From contig JBBRHV010000066.1 of assembly GCA_038222225.1 (NCBI GenBank), positions 1-11,886 on the forward strand: a DNA stretch of 11,886 nt, given 5' to 3'. The position numbers and the translations under genes are program-made. The notes below the pieces were generated by a model. It saw only the letters and a list, made by a program, of their open reading frames with translations, did no database searches and was not told the DNA's origin. The DNA is from JAKLFA01 sp038222225 (GTDB lineage Bacteria > Omnitrophota > Gorgyraeia > Zapsychrales > JANLHA01). Below, in pieces: positions 5,878 through 11,886 of this stretch (the stretch's first letter is position 1; each line of letters starts with the position of its first letter).

Positions 5878-8691
5878 ATGCAAAAAAAGATTAATGAATA
5901 TCAGCATACGTTGAATTTACCGCAGACAGAGTTTTCCATGCGGGGAGGACTGGCTGAAAAAGAGCCGAACGTCCTTCAGCAATGGCAGAAGGAATCTTTG
6001 TATGAGAAGATCCGCGCGAAATCCTGCGGATGTCCGACGTTTGTGCTGCACGATGGGCCTCCGTATGCCAATGGCAACATTCATATCGGCCATGCGTTAA
6101 ATAAAATTTTAAAAGATGTCATTGTCAAGATGAAGACCATGCAGGGCTTTGATGCCAAGTATGTGCCGGGATGGGATTGCCATGGGTTGCCGATTGAACA
6201 TCAGCTGTTTAAAAAAATCCAAAAGCGCAAGTCCGAAGTGGATTCCGTTGAATTCCGCAAAGACGCTTACGATTACGCGATGGGGTTTGTGGATGTGCAG
6301 CGTGAGCAGTTTAAACGGTTGGGCATTTTCGGGGAATGGGATAAGCCGTATTTGACATTGAGTCCTGATTATGAGCATACGATTTTGAACGCCTTTGCTG
6401 ATTTGGTTGAGGGCAGATATATTTATCGGGGTTTGAAACCGGTGAACTGGTGCTCGGATTGTGAGACCGCGCTGGCGGAGGCGGAAGTGGAATATGAGGA
6501 TCATTCTTCGCCGTCCGTTTATGTTAAATTTAAAACGGTTAATCCGGATATTTTAAAGATTCAGAATTTGAAAAAACCGTTGCACCTTGTGATTTGGACC
6601 ACCACTCCGTGGACGTTGCTGGCCAATGTTGCCGTTGCGCTGCATCCGCATTTTGATTATGTGTGTCTTGATACGGGTGATGAGGTGCTGATCATTGAAA
6701 AATCTTTAAGCAGTCTTGTCTTAGAGCGCGGAGGGATCGTTGGGGCTAAGGTCATTGCTGAATTTAAGGGGGATCAATTAAAAGGGCTGACGTATGAGCA
6801 TCCCTTCGGCATGGAGGCGGATTGCTGCGTGATCGCCGCCGATTATGTGACGCGCGAAGACGGGACCGGTTTGGTTCATACCGCGCCCGGCCATGGCCAG
6901 GAAGATTACGAAGCCGGGGTTAAGCATCATTTAAAAATTCTGATGCCGGTTGATGACCGCGGGTGTTTCAGCGCGCAAACGCCGAAGTTTGCTGGGCAAC
7001 ATGTGTTTAAGGCGAATCCTCATATTGTTGAAGATTTAAAGGAGCGGGGGCTTTTATTGGCTGCTCAAAAGATTGCCCATTCTTATCCGCATTGTTGGCG
7101 TTGTAAAAAGCCGATTATTTTCCGGGCAACGCAGCAGTGGTTTATGAAGATCGACCATAAGGGTTTGCGCACCAAACTGCAGGAGGTCATCAAAAACGAC
7201 GTTCAATGGATCCCGGAGGCAGGACAAGAACGGATTTTGGGAATGGTGATCGGACGTCCGGATTGGTGTTTATCGCGTCAGCGGCATTGGGGCGTTCCGA
7301 TTCCTGCGTTGAAATGTGTGGGCACAGATGGCCAGCACCGGTTGTACACGGAAGTCATTCATCATTTTTCCGAGCTGGTTAAGACCGAGGGTACGGATGT
7401 CTGGTTTTCCAAGGATGTTAAAGATTTGATTCCTAAGGGGTTTGTCTGCCCGGAAACAGGGTGTAAGGAATTCGAGAAAACGTACGACATTCTAGATGTT
7501 TGGTTTGATTCGGGTGTCAGTCATCGGGCTGTGGTTGGTCCTATGATCGGAGCGCAGCTTCCGGTAGATATGTATTTGGAGGGTTCTGATCAGCACCGGG
7601 GCTGGTTTCAGTCGTCTTTGATCCCGGCTGTGGCCATTGACGGTCAAGCTCCGTTCAAAGCTGTTCTGACGCATGGGTTTGTGGTTGACGGCGAAGGCCG
7701 CAAGATGTCAAAATCTTTGGGAAATGTAATCGGTCCGGATGAGGTGACCAATCAATACGGAGCGGATATTTTGCGTTTATGGGTCGCGTCCAGCAATTAC
7801 AATGAAGATATCCGTTTGTCTAAAGAGATTTTAGCGCGGGATATTGATGCTTACCGTAAGATTCGCAACACGTTACGTTATTTGTTAGGCAATCTGGATG
7901 GCTTTGATCCAGAGAAAAATATGCTTGAATATAGCTGTCTTTTTGATCTGGATCAATGGGCTTTGCATCAGCTGTATGAAACCGTGAAAACTGTGGAAGG
8001 TGCCTATAATAGCTATGAATTTGCAAAAGCGTTTCAAATCATGTATGCTTTCTGCAACGAAAGTTTGTCCAGTTTTTATCTTGACATTCTAAAAGACCGT
8101 CTGTATACTTCTCACACCCATTCAGATGAACGGCGCTCAGCGCAGACAGTTCTTTTTCATATTACGAATTATTTAGTGCGACTTTTGGCTCCGATTTTGG
8201 TTTTTACGGCTGAAGAGGTTTTTGCCGCCATGTCGAAAGGTCAGGACCTGAAAACAACAGACAGTATTCATCTTGTGGATTGGCTGAAGGTTCCTGCAGC
8301 ATGGCAAAATTTTCAAATTCAAGAGCGTTTTAAATTGCTTGTTGAATTGCGCCCTTGTGTGATGAAGGCGTTAGAGGAAGAGAGGGCAAACGGTCTGATC
8401 GGCAGCTCATTGGAGGCAAAGGTTGTATTTGAGACGGCAAGTCAGAGGGATAAAGAGTATCTGGATAAGCATTTGCTGGATTTGCCTGCGGTTTTTATTG
8501 TATCGCAGGTTGAAGTCCGGGAGGTTGATTCCGTTGAGAATGGAGTCGCTCCGCAATTCCCGCAAACCAGAATAATGATTGTTAAGGCCGATGGTCAGAA
8601 GTGCGTACGCTGCTGGAATTATAGAGAGTTAGGTGTCTCTGTGAAGCATCCGCAGCTCTGCAGCCGCTGTGTTGAGGCCGTCCAAAAATAA
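5878..8691 (+). CDS. ileS: Isoleucyl-tRNA synthetase (bacterial zinc-containing type)
   Basis: Charges tRNA-Ile with isoleucine in the cytosol. A 937-residue class I synthetase, the usual length for the bacterial form. Seen: HIGH at 69-72 in PYANGNIHIGHALNK, GWDCHGLPIEH at 98-108, the CP1 editing domain with the Thr-rich strip WTTTPWT at 240-246 and GTGLVHTAPGHG at 329-340 with editing Asp343, KMSKS at 609-613, an anticodon-binding domain, and a C-terminal zinc finger with C909, C912, C928 and C931. All catalytic and editing motifs are intact, so proofreading against valine should work. The ATG at 5878 is preferred; an in-frame TTG at 5872 would add two residues. The Shine-Dalgarno is weak (GAAAG at 5864-5868). 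It lies 23 nt after mtnP and 35 nt before the TraR/DksA gene. Confidence 0.97.
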   Translation: MQKKINEYQHTLNLPQTEFSMRGGLAEKEPNVLQQWQKESLYEKIRAKSCGCPTFVLHDGPPYANGNIHIGHALNKILKDVIVKMKTMQGFDAKYVPGWDCHGLPIEHQLFKKIQKRKSEVDSVEFRKDAYDYAMGFVDVQREQFKRLGIFGEWDKPYLTLSPDYEHTILNAFADLVEGRYIYRGLKPVNWCSDCETALAEAEVEYEDHSSPSVYVKFKTVNPDILKIQNLKKPLHLVIWTTTPWTLLANVAVALHPHFDYVCLDTGDEVLIIEKSLSSLVLERGGIVGAKVIAEFKGDQLKGLTYEHPFGMEADCCVIAADYVTREDGTGLVHTAPGHGQEDYEAGVKHHLKILMPVDDRGCFSAQTPKFAGQHVFKANPHIVEDLKERGLLLAAQKIAHSYPHCWRCKKPIIFRATQQWFMKIDHKGLRTKLQEVIKNDVQWIPEAGQERILGMVIGRPDWCLSRQRHWGVPIPALKCVGTDGQHRLYTEVIHHFSELVKTEGTDVWFSKDVKDLIPKGFVCPETGCKEFEKTYDILDVWFDSGVSHRAVVGPMIGAQLPVDMYLEGSDQHRGWFQSSLIPAVAIDGQAPFKAVLTHGFVVDGEGRKMSKSLGNVIGPDEVTNQYGADILRLWVASSNYNEDIRLSKEILARDIDAYRKIRNTLRYLLGNLDGFDPEKNMLEYSCLFDLDQWALHQLYETVKTVEGAYNSYEFAKAFQIMYAFCNESLSSFYLDILKDRLYTSHTHSDERRSAQTVLFHITNYLVRLLAPILVFTAEEVFAAMSKGQDLKTTDSIHLVDWLKVPAAWQNFQIQERFKLLVELRPCVMKALEEERANGLIGSSLEAKVVFETASQRDKEYLDKHLLDLPAVFIVSQVEVREVDSVENGVAPQFPQTRIMIVKADGQKCVRCWNYRELGVSVKHPQLCSRCVEAVQK

Positions 8692-8726
8692 AGAAAACTG
8701 TTTAATATGTTAAAGGAGTTTCTTGA

Positions 8727-9122
8727 ATGCCGGAAAACAAGATGGATCAAAACAAACTAGAACAGATTCAAAAAGATTTATTAAATTTTAAAGCGGATAT
8801 TTTGCATGACATTAAAAATATGGATGCGGACAATTCTGCTGAAGGCCAAGGCCGTTCCGATAGCAGTGTAGGTCACGGTATGCATATTGCAGATGCGGCA
8901 TCGGAGATGTATGACCGCGAATTTTCTTTGAATTTGGCGTCGAACGACCGGGAGCTTTTGCAAAAGGTTGACGAGGCCTTAAAGCGCATGGAAGAGAAAA
9001 TTTACGGGTTATGCACGAATTGCAAATCTGCGATTCCATATGCGCGTTTGAAGGCTTTGCCTTATGCAGAAAATTGCGTCAAATGCCAGGAAGAATTAGA
9101 GAATGGCCGCAAACCCGCGTGA
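8727..9122 (+). CDS. TraR/DksA-family zinc-finger protein
   Basis: A 131-residue cytosolic protein: an N-terminal helical arm (about 7-33), a variable loop, a second helix (about 57-90) and a four-Cys zinc finger with C96, C99, C117 and C120 in the family setting YGLCTNCKSAIPYARLKALP. DksA and TraR bind RNA polymerase through the secondary channel, and in E. coli DksA the coiled-coil tip motif DxxDxA is critical. Here the aligned stretch is HIADAA (53-58): the second Asp (D56) and the Ala (A58) are kept, but the first Asp is His53. This resembles the YteA-like branch rather than true DksA, so I assign no gene symbol. AAAGGAG at 8712-8718 is 8 nt before the ATG. Its end overlaps lspA by 20 nt. 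Family assignment is firm; a role in transcription control of this or other genes is inference. Confidence 0.9.
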   Translation: MPENKMDQNKLEQIQKDLLNFKADILHDIKNMDADNSAEGQGRSDSSVGHGMHIADAASEMYDREFSLNLASNDRELLQKVDEALKRMEEKIYGLCTNCKSAIPYARLKALPYAENCVKCQEELENGRKPA

Positions 9123-9609
9123 GGTCATGAATAAGCGTTTTCATATTCAGCTTGATATTATCATTGCTCCGGCTACTGTTTTTCTTGTTCTCTTTTTTGA
9201 TCGCATTACGAAGTATTTTTTTTCTCAGATTCTTTCCGAAGGGCAATCTCTTCCTATCATACGGAATGTATTTCATATGAGTCTGGTTCATAATACCGGT
9301 ATTGCCTTTGGTCTTTTTAAGGACCAGGGGATCGTTTTTATCATTATTCCAGTCATCGCGATTGTTCTGCTAGTTTATAATATTTATTATTACCGCAATC
9401 ATGAACACAACATGAATTCGATGTATGTCATCGGGTTTTCTCTGATTCTGGCCGGGGCTTTAGGGAATCTTATTGACCGTGTGGTGTATGGGTATGTGAT
9501 TGATTTTTTTGATTTCAGAATTTGGCCTGTTTTTAATATCGCAGACATGGCGATTACAGTTGGGGCCCTTTTGATCGCCTGGAAATGTTTACGCGTCCGA
9601 GAGGATTAA
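9103..9609 (+). CDS. lspA: Lipoprotein signal peptidase (signal peptidase II)
   Basis: An inner-membrane aspartyl protease that removes the signal peptide of diacylglyceryl-modified prolipoproteins. 168 residues with four predicted membrane helices (roughly 19-39, 75-95, 105-125 and 143-163). Seen: the HNTGIAFGLF motif, GNLIDRVVYGYVIDFF with catalytic Asp125, and FNIADMAI with catalytic Asp148. All family landmarks are present. The start is uncertain. The ATG at 9103 overlaps the TraR/DksA gene by 20 nt and has AGGA 11 nt upstream; the ATG at 9127 would give 160 residues and a leader closer to the usual length, but its GAGG (9121-9124) lies only 2 nt away. Either way translation is probably coupled to the preceding gene. 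It acts after Lgt, encoded next. Confidence 0.95.
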   Translation: MAANPREVMNKRFHIQLDIIIAPATVFLVLFFDRITKYFFSQILSEGQSLPIIRNVFHMSLVHNTGIAFGLFKDQGIVFIIIPVIAIVLLVYNIYYYRNHEHNMNSMYVIGFSLILAGALGNLIDRVVYGYVIDFFDFRIWPVFNIADMAITVGALLIAWKCLRVRED

Positions 9610-9631
9610 CAGGCGCTTAAAGCCGCAGCAA

Positions 9632-9636
9632 GGGAG
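9632..9636 (+). promoter_or_regulatory. Ribosome binding site of lgt
   Basis: GGGAG lies 2 nt before the ATG at 9639 and 5 nt before a second, adjacent in-frame ATG at 9642. Spacing favours the second ATG, giving a protein one residue shorter. Confidence 0.5.
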
Positions 9637-9638
9637 AA

Positions 9639-10388
9639 ATGATGTTTCCTGAGATTTGTCGTATCGGGGGTATCGTTGTGTATTCCTACGGCCTGATGCT
9701 GGCAGCCGCTATTATGGTCTGCTCTTTTTTGTTGAGCCGGGAAGCAAAAACCACTTTGGGCATTGAACAGGATGCGATTCTGGATTTGGTTTTTTGGGTG
9801 ACGATTGCCGGTATTATCGGCGCCCGTCTTTTTTATATTTTATTGAATTTGTCGTTTTTCATTGAAAGTCCCGGCGAGATTATCATGCTGCAGCATGGGG
9901 GTTTGGCTTTTCAGGGCGGGCTGATTTTGGGCGCTTTGTCGGCGGTTTTGATCATTCGGCGAAAGGGCTGGCCGTTTTGGAAAATGGCGGATATGATCGC
10001 GCCGTATTTGGCGTTGGGCCATGCGATCGGAAGGATCGGATGTTTCTTGAACGGCTGCTGTTACGGGAAGCCGGTGAGCTGGGGTATTTATTTTCCAGTT
10101 CATGGCGCGCATCTGCATCCGACCCAGCTTTATGCCAGCGCGCTGCTTTTGGTGATTTATGTTTTTCTTAAGAGGATTCAACGGTCAGGGATGATGAGCG
10201 GAGGGGTTTTTTCGCTGTATCTGATGCTGGCCGCGGCGGAACGGGTAATCGTCGAGTTTTTTCGCGCGGATCATGAAGGCGTATTTTTGGGTTTGAGTAT
10301 TTTTCAATATATCAGCATCGCAATATTTTTCAGCGGTTTAACATTGTGGTTTTATTTAAGGCGTAAACATGTCTCCAGCCATCTTTAA
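9639..10388 (+). CDS. lgt: Prolipoprotein diacylglyceryl transferase (variant-motif Lgt)
   Basis: An inner-membrane enzyme that transfers diacylglycerol from phosphatidylglycerol to the lipobox cysteine, the first step of lipoprotein maturation. 249 residues with about seven hydrophobic segments. Seen: SYGLM with Y17 (E. coli Y26), HGGLAFQGG with Q92 (E. coli H103), GRIGCFLNGCCYG at 131-143 with R132 and G143 (E. coli R143 and G154), HPTQLYAS from H160, and ERVIVEFFR with R202 and E206 (E. coli R239 and E243). The positions of E. coli N146 and E151 are Cys135 and Cys140. The GRxGCFxxGCCxG form is, as I recall, common in lineages outside Proteobacteria, so I still call it functional Lgt. It lies 29 nt after lspA and overlaps the next gene by 20 nt. 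Confidence 0.93.
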   Translation: MMFPEICRIGGIVVYSYGLMLAAAIMVCSFLLSREAKTTLGIEQDAILDLVFWVTIAGIIGARLFYILLNLSFFIESPGEIIMLQHGGLAFQGGLILGALSAVLIIRRKGWPFWKMADMIAPYLALGHAIGRIGCFLNGCCYGKPVSWGIYFPVHGAHLHPTQLYASALLLVIYVFLKRIQRSGMMSGGVFSLYLMLAAAERVIVEFFRADHEGVFLGLSIFQYISIAIFFSGLTLWFYLRRKHVSSHL

Positions 10389-11274
10389 AATTGAGGCGCA
10401 TCAGGCGGGTCTCCGCCTGGATGTTTTTTTGGCGCAGTATATTGAGCAGCTTCCGTCGCGGACAGTCGGCCGCCGGCTTATTGAGGACGGGCATGTTCTT
10501 TTGAATGGCCAGCGTGTCCGGCCGCATTATAAGCTCAGTGAGGGAGATAGCGTTGAGCTTGATCTGGAGAAGATCGAGCCTAACGGAATGGAGAGTGAAC
10601 CGGAGAACATCCCGTTGGATGTGCTGTATGAGGATCCGGATTTGATCGTAGTGAATAAGCCGGTCGGAATGCTGGTTCATCCGGTGCATGGGGCAGGGAC
10701 CGGGACGCTTGTGAATGCGCTGCTTTACCATTGCAAGTCTCTTTCAAACGTGAATGAGGCGCATCGGCCGGGCATTGTTCACCGTTTGGACCGAGAAACG
10801 TCGGGGGTGATTTTGGTCGCGAAAAATGATCTGGCGCATGTGCGTTTGGCCAGGCAGTTTGAGCGGCATCGGGTCCAAAAAAAATATATCGCGATCGTCA
10901 AGGGAGTGATTGAGTTTGATGAAGGGAAAGTGGATGCGCCCTTGGGGAGGCATCCGTCTCATTTTGATAAAAGAGCCGTCTTGCTGGATGAACCCGACAC
11001 GCGAGAGGCGGAGACCCTTTATCGAGTGATCCGCCGTTGCAAGAACAACACGACGGTCGTCGCTTTATTTCCCAAAACAGGCCGCACGCACCAATTGAGG
11101 GTTCACATGAAATATTTGGGACATCCCATTCTGGGCGATGACAAATATGGGGACCGGCAAAGTTTTTCGCGGCTCGCGTTGCATGCTCAGACCATTGCTT
11201 TTCAGCATCCCTCTCACAAGTGGTTGATGGAAATCCTCGCGCCAGTACCTCAGGAAATTTTAACCTATTCATAG
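10369..11274 (+). CDS. rluD: RluA/RluD-family 23S rRNA pseudouridine synthase
   Basis: Converts specific uridines of large-subunit rRNA to pseudouridine. 301 residues. Seen: N-terminal S4 RNA-binding domain at about 13-65 (LRLDVFLAQ and ...LINxG-like LIEDGHVLLNGQRV), then the catalytic domain with IVVNKPVGMLVHP, the motif HRLDRETSG at 138-146 with catalytic Asp141, and the FPKTGRTHQLRVHMKYLGHPI block. The S4 domain plus length points to RluD (E. coli: 1911, 1915 and 1917 of 23S rRNA) or RluC; RluD is the usual annotation for this partner of lspA, but the target sites cannot be read from sequence. AAGG at 10358-10361 is 7 nt before the ATG and lies inside lgt, so translation is likely coupled. 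It is the last gene of the operon. Confidence 0.9.
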   Translation: MSPAIFKIEAHQAGLRLDVFLAQYIEQLPSRTVGRRLIEDGHVLLNGQRVRPHYKLSEGDSVELDLEKIEPNGMESEPENIPLDVLYEDPDLIVVNKPVGMLVHPVHGAGTGTLVNALLYHCKSLSNVNEAHRPGIVHRLDRETSGVILVAKNDLAHVRLARQFERHRVQKKYIAIVKGVIEFDEGKVDAPLGRHPSHFDKRAVLLDEPDTREAETLYRVIRRCKNNTTVVALFPKTGRTHQLRVHMKYLGHPILGDDKYGDRQSFSRLALHAQTIAFQHPSHKWLMEILAPVPQEILTYS

Positions 11275-11298
11275 ACTATTTCATGCGCCAAATGAGTC
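11274..11298 (+). terminator. Weak hairpin after rluD, possible operon end
   Basis: GACT-ATTT (11274-11281) can pair with AAAT-AGTC (11290-11298) across an 8-nt loop, with one bulged G. The stem begins inside the rluD stop codon. It is AT-rich and no U-run follows, so it is not a textbook intrinsic terminator, yet this is where the operon should end because a new promoter follows. Confidence 0.2.
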
Positions 11299-11321
11299 TG
11301 TCCTAAAATCCAGATAAGTCC

Positions 11322-11349
11322 TTTACTTGTGATGTAAGCTTTTTATAAT
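11322..11349 (+). promoter_or_regulatory. Sigma70-type promoter upstream of the coiled-coil protein gene
   Basis: TTTACT (11322-11327, four of six to the -35 consensus), a 16-bp spacer, then a perfect TATAAT (11344-11349). The expected start site is near 11356, leaving a leader of about 30 nt with GGAGG. It sits in the 111-nt gap between rluD and the last gene. Confidence 0.55.
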
Positions 11350-11375
11350 AGAATTAATCGTAGAAAAATGAATGC

Positions 11376-11380
11376 GGAGG
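11376..11380 (+). promoter_or_regulatory. Ribosome binding site of the coiled-coil protein gene
   Basis: GGAGG ends 5 nt before the ATG at 11386. An in-frame ATG at 11368 lies upstream of this site and would place the Shine-Dalgarno inside the coding sequence, so 11386 is the start. Confidence 0.7.
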
Positions 11381-11385
11381 AATGC

Positions 11386-11886
11386 ATGGCTAAAACTTCA
11401 GGTAAGACCCTAACCATATTTTTGATTATTTTCTTTGTACTGCTGATTTCAGTGACGTCGATTTCTGTTTTTTTCTTTTTGCAAGAAGCGGATTTCCGGG
11501 AGTCGGCGGAGTATAATCTCGAACAAATACGCATTAAGAACGAGAATGCGGAAACCCGCCTGAAAGACGCCGAGAAGGAAAAAATGGTTCTGGAACAAAA
11601 ACTGAAGGAAGCGGAAGCTGAGATTGACCGTTTAGAGAAAGATGCGGACTATCAGGAAGGCCTTACTGAGAAATTCAAGAAAGATAAGCAGGAGGTCGAG
11701 ACGTCTTTGGCGGCGTTGAAAAAGCAGCAGGAAACGACAAGGGCTGATCTGGAGAGTCAGGTCAAGCGATCACAGGATCAAATTTCAGAAATGAAAGTCC
11801 AGTTGGATGCGGCTTTGGAGCGCAATAAGGAATTAGAACAGAAGTGGCAGGCCCTCCAGACGCAGAAAGAGAATTTGACCATAAAA
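11386..11886 (+). CDS. Single-pass membrane protein with long coiled coil (3' end missing)
   Basis: The frame is open from the ATG at 11386 to the window edge: 167 codons with no stop. Seen: a short polar N-terminus (MAKTSGKT), one hydrophobic helix at about 9-32 (LTIFLIIFFVLLIS...VFFFL), then from about residue 37 to the edge an unbroken run rich in Glu, Lys, Gln, Leu and Ala with heptad-like hydrophobic spacing, typical of a long coiled coil. With a basic N-terminus and an uncleaved helix, the coiled coil most likely lies in the periplasm. It has its own promoter and Shine-Dalgarno and so is a separate unit from the rluD operon. I do not recognise a family; coiled coils of this composition occur in envelope scaffolds, secretion adaptors and septum or cell-wall proteins. 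A C-terminal domain beyond the window would decide. Confidence 0.75.
   Translation, partial: MAKTSGKTLTIFLIIFFVLLISVTSISVFFFLQEADFRESAEYNLEQIRIKNENAETRLKDAEKEKMVLEQKLKEAEAEIDRLEKDADYQEGLTEKFKKDKQEVETSLAALKKQQETTRADLESQVKRSQDQISEMKVQLDAALERNKELEQKWQALQTQKENLTIK

Noticed and set aside
1..11886. Defence island, mobile element, phage remnant, CRISPR array, tRNA or rRNA
   Set aside because: No transposase, integrase, repeat array, tRNA-like fold or rRNA segment was seen. The genes are collinear housekeeping genes with similar composition and good ribosome binding sites, so there is no sign of recent transfer.

Overview
The window carries eleven genes or gene fragments, all on the + strand and packed closely. 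Almost all are recognisable housekeeping genes. TAA, TGA and TAG are all used as stops, so the genetic code looks standard. There are no RNA genes, insertion sequences, CRISPR arrays or phage genes. The sequence suggests a diderm (Gram-negative type) bacterium with a lipoprotein pathway. The order ileS - traR/dksA-like - lspA - lgt - rluD, the cysteine-rich Lgt motif and the small Smr protein remind me of the Omnitrophota/PVC side of the tree. That placement is inference from memory of gene order and needs a phylogeny.

Left block (1-3316): the 3' part of an RDD-family membrane protein with a C-terminal extracytoplasmic domain, a stand-alone Smr-domain protein with a GTG start, and a 688-residue lipoprotein with two HKD phospholipase D motifs (cardiolipin-synthase-like) behind a large N-terminal region I do not recognise. 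Gaps of 12-15 nt suggest co-transcription.

The gap at 3317-3432 holds the best promoter in the window: an AT-rich UP-like tract, TTGACG, a 17-bp spacer and an extended -10 (TGT + TACTGT). Its predicted start site falls on the A of the yggS start codon, so yggS is probably read from a leaderless transcript.

Main block (3433-11274): yggS (PLP homeostasis), proC (last step of proline synthesis), mtnP (methylthioadenosine phosphorylase), ileS (isoleucyl-tRNA synthetase), a TraR/DksA-type zinc-finger protein, lspA (signal peptidase II), lgt (prolipoprotein diacylglyceryl transferase) and rluD-like (23S rRNA pseudouridine synthase). Gaps are 3-67 nt, with 20-nt overlaps at traR/lspA and lgt/rluD, and there is no convincing terminator inside. 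It reads as one operon of about 7.8 kb. lgt and lspA catalyse consecutive steps of lipoprotein maturation, and the PLD protein upstream is a likely substrate of both.

Right edge (11275-11886): a 111-nt gap with a second promoter, then the first 167 codons of a single-pass membrane protein with a long coiled coil, cut off by the window.

I found no clear undescribed defence, mobile or biosynthetic system. The points worth a second look are the leaderless yggS promoter, the unassigned N-terminal half of the PLD lipoprotein, the divergent Lgt residues, the DksA-like protein inside a lipoprotein-processing operon, and the truncated coiled-coil gene.
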